From Tetrahymena elliotti 4EA (taxonomy: Eukaryota > Ciliophora > Oligohymenophorea > Hymenostomatida > Tetrahymenidae), in the NCBI GenBank assembly GCA_000231825.2, contig JH720318.1, positions 1 through 64,000 on the forward strand: a stretch of DNA of 64,000 bases, read 5' to 3'. Made by a program: the position numbers and the translations under genes. This document shows, piece by piece, positions 51,066-63,204 of the stretch (the stretch's first letter is position 1; each line of letters starts with the position of its first letter). Under the pieces are notes generated by a model, which was given only the letters and a program-made list of their open reading frames with translations, had not been told where the DNA came from and did not search any database.

Positions 51066-54000
51066 ATGATTTAGCTTGTAAAATGGAACACTATAGCATT
51101 AGCTATAGTGGCCTCATTTTTGATAGGAATATACATATTTTATCTTTCTTTCATTTATTAAGATAATACAACTGGCAGATTTAGTCCATAGGAGAACCCA
51201 TACCATTCTAAAATGAGATTTAAGGATGAGTAGTAAAAGTAGATTTATAAAAATTAATGGTTTCCTACTTAATCAGAGCAGCTTCTCTTACAGGTTGTTG
51301 ATGGTTTCTATTTTCCATGGGTAGTAAATAAAGAAAAGCAAGAGGAATTAAAAAGAACTAAGGAAACAATAGATTATGGTACTTACTACACAGATGTAGC
51401 TTTCAAAGAACCTATTTAACGCCTCATAAAAGAACCAAATAATACAATATTGATGGAGGCTAAAGCTGATGGACCAACTTTATCAGCAATTAGAATTAAA
51501 TCCTTATTGAGAGGTAATCTGCCTTTGCATGTAGAAGTCATTAATAACTTGAGAGGTGTTTTATTGCCAGATGATAATATTGTATATTAATCTAAAGTAA
51601 ATGGGTAAGGGAAAAAAGTACATTTCTTTGGATATATGTACTGGGATTAATTTGTTGGATAACACTTTGATAAAAAAGTAATTACTTATGAGACAAGTAT
51701 TGATTAAGCAACTAAAGATGATCAAAAAATATTTGATAATATTATGGAAGAATAAGCTAACAATGATTGGGGTACTATTATTTCTCATTATGAAGCAATA
51801 GATATGTCTGTTCATGGTACTACTTCTGTAGGAGAAAGAAATTATCCTACATTAAATTTCCATGATAAATTGCTTAAAAATCTTACAGATAGTACTAAAA
51901 ATGAAAAATTATAAGCTTAAACTATTATTTATTTGACTGATCATGGGTAAAATGAAAAGCATTTTGCATTACATGGAGGATACACTGATCTAGAGAAGTA
52001 AATCATATTACTTGGATATGACAGAAGAGGTTTTATCTAAAAGAAGGATAGAGATATTGGATAAATTATGGATAGAAAATACTTACTCTCCCCAGTAGTT
52101 AACCAAATAGATGTATCTGCCACATACTGCATGCTAAGAGGAATTCCCCTACCTACTGTGAATTTAGGAGTTATTATCCCTGATTTTTTCATTAATAGAC
52201 CTGAAATTGATAATACAGTAATCATAAATAATTACTTTGTAAATATCTAACAAATATTTTCTTATATCAAAATAATGAAATATGAAAAACAAAGAACTAT
52301 TTATAGCTTTGGAAATATTTAGTAAAACTTTGACAAAATAATAGAATTTTACAATTAATTATTTGATAAATATGAATAAAATGGTGAAATTCCAAATAAG
52401 GATGTTAAAGAGTATGTTGGTTTGTGTATAAATTTAGCAAGGTAGGTAAAATAAGCTTTCGAAGATGAAATCTCAGGACCAAACATTCTCAACACAAAGC
52501 TAACTGTTATTTATTTCTTTATAACTGCTTTAATATCAGTTACACTAATTTAAATATTTTCAAGCATTCAATACAAATTACAAGAAGACCATATTGACCA
52601 TTCACAAATCTAAAGTGCTAAAACTGAAAATAAAAAAATATACTATAAGTTAGGAATAATATCTTTTATAGCTTATGCTGGGTTTATAAGCATGTTTTTA
52701 AGCACATTTTAAACATTCTTACTTTTTTATGCTTTTGGTATTTTAATTTTATTGTATTTCCTCAGAACTTAGTGCTAAAACTTAAACTTAAAGAACTTGA
52801 TTATACCTTACAAGGTTTCTAATTCGAATTTTTATGGACTTATAGATACTTTCCTAATACTATCAGGAATTATATTCAACTCAGTCTTAAGATTGACAAA
52901 CGACTTTTTTGAGAGAACATATGATTTGACTTAGGTCTTTGTACTTTTATTTTATGTGATTTGGCTTTTGCTGACCTTATTCTCAAAGAAAATTTCTCTT
53001 TTCTAAAAGATTTACTTATCAGCATTAATGCTAGTTATGCCAATTCTTACTTACTAATGTGGATATCATAGTAAATTCTAATCAAAAGAACATAATTAAT
53101 TCTTCATAGTAGAAGATTATGTTAAATACTTTTCTAGTTTTGAGGTTAAATTCTACTATCCTATGGCATTTTTAGGATTTATATATGCTATTCTAATTTA
53201 CAAATCATGTAAAGCCATTCAAGGTTCTTGGCGCATAGCTAATAGATTATTTTTTGGTTTGTTATGCTGTTCTTAGATAATTTGCCTATTCAAATTTTTA
53301 ATTATCTAAACTTAATATGTTTAGAATTATGGAAGAGAAGAATATGAAATTGATACAAACTACTATTTTATAGCATAAGTTTTATTTTTATCTACAGAAG
53401 TTTATAAAATAATTTTTATCAACAGAAATAAAGTAAACCCTCCTAATTTTAGCTGGAAGTATGCAACATTTTTAATGAACTTTTACCTATAAGCTTTATA
53501 TGTCCTTCATTATGAAAGTATTATTAAATATAGTGTTCTTCTTTTAATGGTCTATTTAGTTGGTCATTTCCATAATAAGTTATAAATTATGGAATGTGGA
53601 AGTAAATACCTATATTTATATCTGTTAACCAGCTGGTTCTTTTATGTAACTGATCATATGGAGAGATTAACAAATCTTCATGTAGAAGTTTTAAAAGCAG
53701 GAGCTTTATTTTCAGGTGTGTTTTATCCAGTATTAAATGGCACTTTAAATACTTTCTTTGGTTAATTTAGTATTGCATTGATCATACCTTTATTTGTAGT
53801 GTGTGAGAAATATCAATTAAATAATCTTAATGTCTCAAATTCTGATGATAAGTAATGTTCATTTTTAGATATTATATTTAGCAATAGCTCTGAAGTAGAT
53901 ATATTTTCTTAAGACAATAAACAAGTAGAAAAAAGAAAAGAATATTTTGAAAATATGAATATCAGAGCTTATTTATATTTTATTATACCAATATTCTTTA

Positions 54001-54251
54001 GTTTTGCTATTGCAATATTAAGAAATTCTATGAAACCTTTTGACTATTTCATGAATAAATACTATATTCCATCGTTCTTCTTCTAAGTAATGTTCTTAGG
54101 AGTCATATTAATATCTTTCTTTATTTCATTTATGCTAATAAAATTACAAAATCATAAGGTTCAAGTCAAATAAAATTACTATGATGAGCTAGTTTCTGAG
54201 AAATTTGATCATGAAGTTGAATTAGAGAAAAAAGACTATGATAGTATATGA
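51066..54251 (+). CDS. GPI ethanolamine-phosphate transferase, PIG-O/PIG-G (GPI13/GPI7) family
   Basis: One uninterrupted exon of 1062 codons including TGA, 1061 aa, close to the length of PIG-O. Residues 8-30 form a signal anchor (NTIALAIVASFLIGIYIFYL), placing the catalytic domain in the ER lumen. Alkaline-phosphatase-type motifs: first metal Asp in LQVVDGFYFP (about 79), the nucleophile Thr region KADGPTLSAIRIKSLLRGNLP, SHYEAIDMSVHG (Asp/His ligands), and TDHGQNEKH...HGGY. The C-terminal half has a dozen or more membrane segments. It transfers phosphoethanolamine to a mannose of the GPI anchor precursor. Which mannose (PIG-O or PIG-G type) cannot be settled by eye. Start: ATG 51066 gives a classic signal anchor; the next in-frame ATG would remove it. 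Having no intron over 3.2 kb is unusual here. Confidence 0.85.
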
Positions 54252-54910
54252 TGATTACTAAAAACATTGTTTGAGAGACATCCCAGCAGTAATTATTTTA
54301 TGTCCTTCATTTCTAGTATTTCTATTTAAGTTATTTAAATTCCTCAAAATAATTATAAATCTTATCTAATATTAAATAAATAGTTTTTTTATAAGATTTT
54401 ATTTTTTTAAAATTATTTTTAATCTTTCAAAAATGAGAATTCATAGTGATTTTTCTTATCCTGTTTCAAAAATTATTTTTTATTTCAGTAAATTATTTGA
54501 TAGCCACTTTTTTTATTAAATTTAGTTTTTATTCATCACCATAACAGAAAATTGATTTTAAATGAATGTACTATTCTATTTTTAGTCACATAAAAATATG
54601 ATTAATTATGAAAGGAAGGCAGCTTATCTTTCAATAGTAATATTTAATCAACAAAAAAATTTATTAATGAATAACAAATAATATGAAATTATATGAATAT
54701 CCACTATTTATAAAGCAGTTATATCCTTCTTTTCTTGTAGTTATTTTAATTTATTTATAGAGTTTTATTATATTTTTTAATATGTTTAATTATTTGATCA
54801 ATAAAAATATTGATGAAGTAAAAATTAATTTTTAATATTAATTGATGTTTAAAATACAAAAGAAAAAAATAAATAGGTACAAATTAAAATTTTATTTTGA
54901 TAGATTGAAT
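54252..54910. other. Convergent intergenic region
   Basis: 660 bp of AT-rich sequence between the GPI transferase gene and the 3' end of the deacetylase-like/kelch gene. Nothing supported. Confidence 0.6.
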
Positions 54911-57900
54911 TCATTCTAGCTTCATGGTATTGTCATTAAAATCAGAAGCCATTTAGTTAAAATTCCATAATTATTTATTTAAATCATCAAAAGTGAAATA
55001 ATCCTTTTCTTTTGGTTATTGCAACTATGTAAAGATATAATCTCTAAAGATTTAGGAATCTTTGATTTCTATTTCTTGTAAATTATCTTTTTGATTTTCT
55101 AAATCTTCATGGAAATTAGTGAGTTTAAAAGAGTAAAGTCTTTTATAACAAGAGTTTGAATTTTAAATTAAGATGCATGTTAAATCAAATTTATCTAAGT
55201 CTGATCTACTTATGATTTATTGAATGTTTTAAATGGAATCAATATTTATATTACATCTGAATTTATAAGTGTATTCTTGAGATTCAAATATTTCTTGTTT
55301 CTTGAGTTCTTTGTTTATTTTGTTCATTATTTTATATTTTAAATAATATTCATTCTCTCTGTTATTTACTTTAAATACTTTATTTAAGATCATCACTATA
55401 CACTTTTTATTCTATGCACACTTAATATTATTCTCATCGTATTCTTTAAACCATTTTATATCTTAAGGTATAACCTCTAAATCTTTCTGACTAGATCTAT
55501 ATGACAAAAAGGTATGATGAGAAGGGACTCTTTCCATTTCTATTTCTTTTTTTAAATATGAAATAAATTTTAATAAATAAAAAGAAAAAAATCACAAAAA
55601 ATAAAACAAAATAAATGAATTTACTTCCATTTGGAGGATTTTTTTTCATATGTTTGATGATTAATGGAGACAAAAAGTAGATGTACTAATCATCAACAAG
55701 AATATTAAAATCAAGTGTTTCATTTTCTTAATCAAAAGCTTATATTTCTTTTTCAATTAAAATCTAAAGTTTTTTTTTCTCTTCGTCTTACTTGGGCTTA
55801 TCATAATTTTCAAACTCTGGATTACTTAGTTAGTTTTTAATGTATTAGTACAATTCAGCTCTTGTTCTATACTTGATGTATTTATCAAATATCATGCACT
55901 TATTAGATCTTACGTCAGGAGAATTTTTACAACAAAGTACATGGAATGTTGATTACTTTTCTTTGTAGATTAAAAAGAAAATATTTCCACATTCAGATAC
56001 ATGTATACCTCTTATTTTATTTGGCTCAGGCGAAATGTATTCTTTATCTTGGATTGCTTAAAAAGATTTTACACTAACTTAAATATCTATTTTTCTAGTT
56101 TCAACAGGCTTATTATTTGCTACTGTGATATGGTAAATATAGTTTTAGTAGTAAACTTCTCCTGGAACTTATACTGCAAAAAAATAACTTTATTAACTAT
56201 GAGGTTAGCCAAAGCTAGGGTTAAAAATGACATTACGGTCATATGATTACTATTATTTAATCTATCCTTCAGGTAGAATAGCAGCAGCAGTTATGTATTG
56301 TTATTATTATTATTATTATTATTAAAATGATACATTCTATTAAAAATAGTTTTTTTGAAAATCTATTTTTTAAGATGAAGAATGAATAAATTTTTAGTGA
56401 TCTTAAAAGGTACCTCCTTCAATTTTTATAACCTTATTTCTTTGTTTAAAATCTAAATGAATAATAACTACATTTAGCATACCAATTTAAGAACCTGGCT
56501 AAGCTTTAGCATAAATTTTTTTTTATTCATTTATATAATTTTCTTATAACCTAGTATCTTTAAATATAGGCTTAATTATGCTTTAATGGATGTTACCATT
56601 AACGCCAAACATCTCTTAGTTATTAATTACTTATTAGTTTAGTTATTTTTACTAAAATTAGACTCCTTCAGGTTAAAATTATTACATCTATGGCTATAAG
56701 TATTATTGTTACTGAAACTATTACTAAAATGGTTGCTATTTATAAATATTTTAAGCCTAAGGATCGTTGCTTTGTTAAAAATTTTAAAAGGGTAGAATGG
56801 CTTGTTAAGGTGTATTCATTGAAGGTTACCTCTATTAATTTTAAAATGTCATCATGCTCTATGCTTTCTCAATATCTTGAAAACTCGAATTAAAATTGCT
56901 TGGCATGGCAAATTATTATGATGAGTTACTACCTTAATAATTTGGGGGTATCATCTTCCAGTTCTAAAAATTATGTAAGTTTTATTAATTAGGCAAACTC
57001 TATAATTAGTTCTAGATTGGTTTTTTTATTTAAAATATTTTTTCATTTGTTTAAATTTTTTCAATAGAATTTTGAATTTTTTGATTTGAATTCTTGGAAG
57101 TTAAATTGAGGGGAACTTCAATGTCTGTTTTTTAATTTTCTAAATTATTTTCAATTATCATTTAGTTTTATGGGGGTGGTAACAAAGGTATTTAATTTTG
57201 TTAAGGTTAATACTAGTTTATTAGTTGAGAGGTGTTTGCTAACATTACTTGATTATGGCTTTGCATTTGTGATCTACTTCTGTTAGCTGAGTTTAAACTT
57301 TTATGTGAGCTCGAATTGAAAAAATCTTAGGGCATAGATGTATGTTGAGTGGAATTGGAATTAAATGCTCTTGATGAATCTGCTCTAGTATCAAGAGATC
57401 TAGAATTTTTAATAGGTTCAAAAAATTTAACTGATGGCTTAACTGTTTCATTAGTTTTTTCTTCATCAAAATAAATTAATGGTAAATTAAAATTGTTTTT
57501 CACGTAATTCATGTCTAAGTGATTTATTTATAATTTTAGAATTTTATTAGTAACAGGTTAGTCTTTACCTTACTCAGAGTTGACACTTAGATTATTAGAT
57601 TCAGTGTTATTACCATTTAATTAACTTTACAGACTATTTATTTAAATACTGCAGCAATAAGGAATAATATTTTCATTATGAAATTATCCAAGTTTTGTGT
57701 AAATTTTTTTATTTTCATATTTTTCTTAATTTAACATAATTAAATATTGTACAGTATATCCTTCTTTTTGACTAAATATATTTTTATTTAAATTTGAGAG
57801 TGCTGCATTAGTAAACTATGTTCCAAACTACTTAGGATCGACTTCTTATAGCTACCATCCACCTTCGTTTTGCACTGTTTGCGTATTTGATAAGGCTAAT

Positions 57901-60900
57901 TAAAAATTTAAATAACATTCATAAACAATAAAAAATGCTAAAAAATTGATTACATTTGGAGGAACTACTCTTCATTTATTTTTATCTCTTTTTATTATCA
58001 TTTGCAGAAATTGTATCTTTTGTAATAGTAAAAGTGTAAGCAAATATTTTTTCGTTTTGCAATGGAATTAAATATTTATTATGAGTTCCACCAATCAGTA
58101 AAATCTTGTTTTTATTAATTTCAATAGCTTAAGAATTACAAAATGGTCTCATAGTAGTAATACATCTAGATTTATCTAGCATGCTTACATACCAAACTTT
58201 TTCAAAAATTTCTTCAATAGTTTCTTCTGCTTTATCATAATACTAAAATACCTTAGAATGAAAATGAAAATATTATTAAATAATTTTACAAGCGGTGCTA
58301 TCCTTAATATTGAGTTGCACAATAACTAAGACAATCCTTTTTTTTTTTCTTAATTTGGGTCTTGAATATCATTTTTTTATTAACTCTCTAATGATTAAAC
58401 TCCTCCAAATATAAAAAGAATAGGCTCAAATTTCTTTTATTTTTTAGAAGTCTATCTATCAGTAAAAACGCAAGCTGAGTACAAACGACCAAAATTTGAA
58501 GCTCTTACAAATTTATCAGGTAGTTTTATATCCACATCTGATTTAACATTTAATTCTTTCCATTCACTCATTTTATCCTAAGCTTTTTCATATTACTCAA
58601 AATTAAAATAATAGATTTTATTTGAAATTTGAAATCCGCTTTCTTAGAGATTTATTATACTTTAAATGTTTCTAATCTTCTCTTTTTCAACACTAATTTA
58701 CTTTCCATAAAGTACCATAATAAAGTTTTAAAATGTGCATATACTAAATTCTAATAGCATCCGTCTTAATTTAATTGATCCTTCTTATTTATCCTAATAA
58801 AAGTAAGGTAAATCATGACAGACTAAAACCCCAGTTTTAGATGTGCTACTTTCTTTAAAAGAGGCATAGTAGTTTTTTGGTGTTAAGTCATCAGAAATAA
58901 TGTTAAATATAAAAACAAGTTGTTAATCATAATCAACATAGTATTAGCTTTATTCAGTAAAATATATTCTTTGATTTTTATATTCAAAATAAAATCTTTA
59001 TCCTTTCAACAACTCTTGCTCTGAATTGGATTTGGTAATCTTATTATTTAATAAATTTATTTTGTTAAAAATAAAACTTAATGAAAATAAAAATATTAAA
59101 TGAACATTTAATTACTAAATGAATACTATCATAGACGTAATGATTATATTTTAATAGCTACGTTTCATCATCATCAATCAATAACCCTTCATCTACCTTT
59201 CCATACTTTCTTATAAATTAATCTTTTAGCTTTTCTTTTTTATGGTAATTAGCTACTTTTTCCATAATTGCTGTTTGCTAATTGTTTGTAATATTACTAG
59301 GCATATATTACTTCAGATTTGAATTGAGATTCTCACCAATAAATTAGATATATTTATTGAAGGTATTTTCAAATTTAATTTAAGTAAAAGTTTTCATAGG
59401 ATCGTTGTAATAATAGCCTTTAGGTAAAGATTCAACTAACTATTTGCTTTGCACTTAAAAAAAAGAACCAAATATATTTTATTAATATTATTGCATATCC
59501 TTTATCTATTATTTTGAATTAAAACCAAAAGAAAAAATTGTCTAGAAATAATATCTTTCATCAAAGCTGTAATTTATATTACTTTGAATGTGGTTTTTAT
59601 TTATTTTAAAAACATTTTTTAGAATATGAGGACAATAAATAACTTTAGAGTTTGCATAAGTTTGTATGTGAGTCATAATTTCTGAGAAAAGTTATTCATT
59701 TAAACTTAAGTTATTAAATAAATAATCTGGATCTTGCTTAACTTTTTATTTGTGTGAAAATTTGTTCATTGATAAAGAATAGGATATAATAACAATTTCT
59801 GGTTAAAAACTTCTAATAGCTGGATACACAATATCATTAAGAATCTTCCTTAATTTACCGCTAGTGATTTAATATTCATATTTTTATTCATTATTTGTTA
59901 ATGCATCTAATGCAAAACTCTCCAGTGGTAGCATGAGGGAATGCTTTTGGTACAAATGCTTTAATCTCTATTCATCATCACTTAATTAATTAAATGTATC
60001 TAAACAGGATATTACTTTTTCTTTTTAACCAGATAGCCTAACTAAATTTTTAAAAATGTACTTTTCATTTTACTTCTTCCACCCCTCATATTCAATCTCC
60101 ATTCCACCATCTTATTATCTTTATAAAAGTATATTATCAATTATATTTTTACATTCACCATAAGAAACTATATTATCGCTAAACAAAGATATATATTAAA
60201 TACTTTTGGAAGTATCTTTAAAGGAATTATAATTAGCACATCCATGGTCATAGCCATCTAGATTTAAGAGTGTCAAGCGTGGAAGGTTATTTTTGGTTAT
60301 CTAATATTATTTGTTTTCCTCTCTAAGCTTGTAATAAAAAAATTAAATAGATATAGCACAAATGTTGATAAAAGGCTCAAGCTCTAGCAAACAAACATCT
60401 TTCGATATATAAACAGAATTAAAATAAAAATCACCATCTGAAATATTATTTAAAAAATCATAAACGTTCTAAATGTAATAATGCAAATCTATATTTTCTT
60501 TAATAACATATTTCAAATAATCAGCATAGCCTTTTTCGTATTCTTCTTAGCTTTTGTTTTTGTCTGCAAAAGAACGCCTAACAGCTAAAATTTCTCTGAT
60601 TTAAAGCTTTTTGAGCTATGGAATAACAATATTATCTAAAAATTCATAAATCATGCTATTTCTATTTATATAGGGTTCTTAACACCTAGATATTTAGTAA
60701 TTACCCAAAAACATATTATGCTCAAAAAATGGTATTTCGCATGTCTAATTATTTAATAAAAGTTACTCTACAAGTTTTAAATGATCACAAACATTAGCAA
60801 ATTTTTCATCAAAAATTTCATTTAAATATGGGTTATCTTTATACTATTTTAACATTTCTTACTTATACATATTCCTCTACAAAAGGCAGAAAGATTTAAA

Positions 60901-61029
60901 GCCCTGTTTAATGTTATTCAAGTACTTTTTGTTAATTTTATTGAGCTCATTTGTGCATTAGCTAAAAGAGCAGCTATTTTTATTTATAATGGTTTATTAA
61001 CCTTATTAAAAATATTTCGACTTGATCAT
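54911..61029 (-). CDS. Degenerate class II HDAC-like domain fused to kelch repeats and a Q-rich region
   Basis: Seven exons: 61029-59116, 59039-58290, 58251-57954, 57895-57569, 57514-56414, 56362-55625, 55539-54911; every junction is in phase; 1918 aa. Residues about 150-500 follow the class II deacetylase fold: NSVYISKDVCLLELEP, PRLTLLNLDGYDHGCANYN (place of the DWDVHHGNGTQ metal motif), KLRKILNDIVYPAIRSFQPEIVIISYSLS (place of NPELVLVSAGFD), then a helix-strand pair. The metal-binding and active-site residues (PPGHH, D-x-HH, GFD, GGY) are missing, so it is probably not a deacetylase. Residues about 640-1010 have kelch-like blades (FEPILFIFGGVQ, NKILLIGGTHNKY, KIYYFNFEQY, NFIMVLYGKQ). About 1100-1490 is Gln/Asn/Pro-rich with a pure Gln tract. 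The C-terminal 430 residues match nothing recognised. It may act as a scaffold. The intron 58289-58252 is only 38 nt. Confidence 0.78.
56297..56326. repeat. TTA/TAA trinucleotide repeat coding for polyglutamine
   Basis: About nine consecutive TTA units on the plus strand, read as TAA on the coding (minus) strand and therefore as Gln in the ciliate code, followed by one CAA. It lies in the fifth or sixth part of the deacetylase-like/kelch protein at about residue 1480. In the standard code this would be a row of stop codons. Its length is likely to vary between strains because of replication slippage. Confidence 0.75.
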
Positions 61030-61222
61030 TTATTTTTAATTAAAATATTAAACAAACTATTTTTTCTTAATTTTCTTCTAAAGTAATTAGCATCTATTTA
61101 TCGATCTTATAAAAATCTTGAAATTATGATTGAATAAATGAATAATTTTTAAATATCTCCTATATGAGAAATTAATAAAATATATTTTTTATACAATTAC
61201 ATAAAAAAAACCTCAAACATTA

Positions 61223-62754
61223 TCATTTTAAATAATCATTTATTTCTTTATAGTACTTCTACTTCTTTTATTTGTAGACAAGAAAAGAGAATTTCTCTCT
61301 TCCTAATTTCATTTATATTGTCTCCAAAGATGGTTCTTATGGATTATTGAACTTGATAGAATTTACTTTCTTCCAGAGCCTTATATATATGAGTTAAATA
61401 ATTATTTTATATAAATTTAAATGAATAATTTATTTTTACTTATTTTTAGAATTGCTATCATAAATGTAAATGTCCTCTTGATTTATAGAGAAATATGAAT
61501 GTTTTTTAGATACTTCCATATCATCAAGCACTATTTGACAACAAGAATCTCTTCCTATCCACATTTGATTTCCATTTGAGACCTCAATAGAACAATTAGT
61601 GGTTGTTCCTTTCTCATTCACTATACTAAAATCTAAAAATACATTTGAAGATTCTTTTTCATTTTTGAAAATTTTATTGATTTTGATGACACTGTTACCA
61701 ATAATATATTCATCTAAGATGTTTATCTTATAACCTAATAAAATTTTAATATGTTAATAATAGATAGATAGTCTATTAATTACCATTAACTCTGACATAA
61801 GATCCATACTAAGTATTTGCATCAATAAACCAGTATACCTTTTCAACATTATCAAATACTATATTTGCATGGATAGGATTTAAAAATTTATTATCAATTG
61901 ATATTTAGTTTTAGGAAGGGTCTCTCCCTATACTCAAATCAGATTAATTAATAGTATCTTTAACTTAAATTTAAACATTTTCCTTTTGAATTTTTTTAAA
62001 ATTTAATAAGAGTTTTATGATTTTCGCACAAGAAAAATAAAAAACCTTGTATTCATATCTATAAATAGATAAATAATAACTCTCTTCATCAGTAATAACA
62101 TACCCAAACTCTTTTTAATCTGTACAAATCTCCCAGTCATTAGGGATGTTCAGTTTTTATTTAATTTCTTTTAATATCTCTTCCTTAATCTCTTACTTAT
62201 TAGATGAATTGAAAAGGATTTTTTCAATTTTATATTTTTATTGTTCTTCTTTTTCTTAATATTTATATAAATGAGAAAATAATTTAAAAAAATTCATTTT
62301 AGTTCATTCTTAATAATACCTTTATGAATAGCTTTTATTTTAGGTATTTCTTCTCTTAATCCTATCATAACAATAAAAAACTTTAAATTTTAACAAACAT
62401 TTTGAAATAAACTTACTTACTTTTTAATATCTCATTTTTATCATTTTCATCTTTGATTCCAAGTTCATTTACTAAATCTTCTTCAACTAAATCCATTAAA
62501 ATAGAACCATCAACTGAATTTTCTCCTTTATATTTTTTTTGAAATTAATCACTTTTGGATTATTAATTGTTCATGCATTTATCTGAAGAATCAATCAGTC
62601 GCACATTAGATATCATAAAAATAAACAAAAATTAAAATAATGTTATACGAAATGTTTACTAATATTATTTCATTCCAATCAGCTCCAACCATTGTAAAGT
62701 GTCATTTAAATTCCATTTACAAGGTTATTTTCTAATTGCCTTATAAATTTCCAT
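61223..62754 (-). CDS. SAM-FHA-FHA protein
   Basis: Six exons: 62754-62660, 62551-62421, 62361-62320, 62254-61784, 61734-61440, 61379-61223; phases agree, 396 aa. Residues 14-75 are a SAM domain (NDTLQWLELIGMKQYYDQF, DGSILMDLVEEDLVNELGI). Residues about 170-235 are a first FHA domain (LSIGRDPSQNQISIDNKFLN, HANIVFD, YGSYVRVNG), and about 290-390 a second (MWIGRDSCCQIVLDDMEVSKKHSYFS). FHA domains bind phosphothreonine; the Gly-Arg and Ser-x-x-His core is clear in the second and weaker in the first (N-P-I-H). SAM domains mediate self-association. It is likely a phospho-dependent adaptor. The adjacent upstream gene also has an FHA domain. Frame upstream of the ATG stays open for about 100 bases and could be coding, so the start is not certain. 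Confidence 0.82.
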
Positions 62755-63204
62755 ACCTCCTATACCTCCTGTGTAATTATGATCTAAAAATTTACAAAAT
62801 AATTTCCTCGTATAAGAATTTAAATCAATTAGAATTTCAAGTTAAAAAAAAATTAATCAAAAAATTAAACTAATGTTTTTCTTTAATTTTCAAAAACAAA
62901 CACAAATTTTCCTTTTTCTGTTTAAAAAAGATATTTTCTGTTCAATTATAAAAAATGTTAAGTCATTTGTGTTTTTTATAAAAGAATAAAGAAAATTTCA
63001 CCACACATTTATCTAAATAAGAACTTTAAAAAACTCAGTAAAAATAAATAAATCATAATATGGTTAATCAACATCACATGTATCTTTAAGTAAACTGTAA
63101 AGATTATTTTAAAAGTAGAAAGAAAAGAAAAAAATGAATCAACATTTCTTGTCTAAGCATACAAAATAAACATGAATTTTTCAATATATTATTTATGTTA
63201 TTAA
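62755..63204. other. Spacer between two minus-strand FHA genes
   Basis: 450 bp holding the 3' end of the FHA-RING gene and the promoter or leader of the SAM-FHA-FHA gene. An open frame in line with the latter runs back to about 62845 without an ATG (KLFCKFLDHNYTGG), possibly part of an unrecognised first exon. Otherwise AT-rich. Confidence 0.5.

Noticed and set aside
56001..56893. Plus-strand ORFs of 81 and 67 codons
   Set aside because: Antisense to the Q-rich and C-terminal exons of the deacetylase-like/kelch gene, whose frame is continuous with matching phases.
54911..57514. Q-rich and C-terminal region as a separate gene starting at the ATG at 57512
   Set aside because: The upstream kelch exon ends in a good donor and joins here in phase (G|AC ATG), with no promoter-like gap; a single gene is simpler, though transcripts are needed.
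58201..58320. Continuous reading through 58289-58252 in the kelch region
   Set aside because: A first reading mis-phased a run of eleven A residues; with the run counted correctly the frame requires a 38-nt intron.
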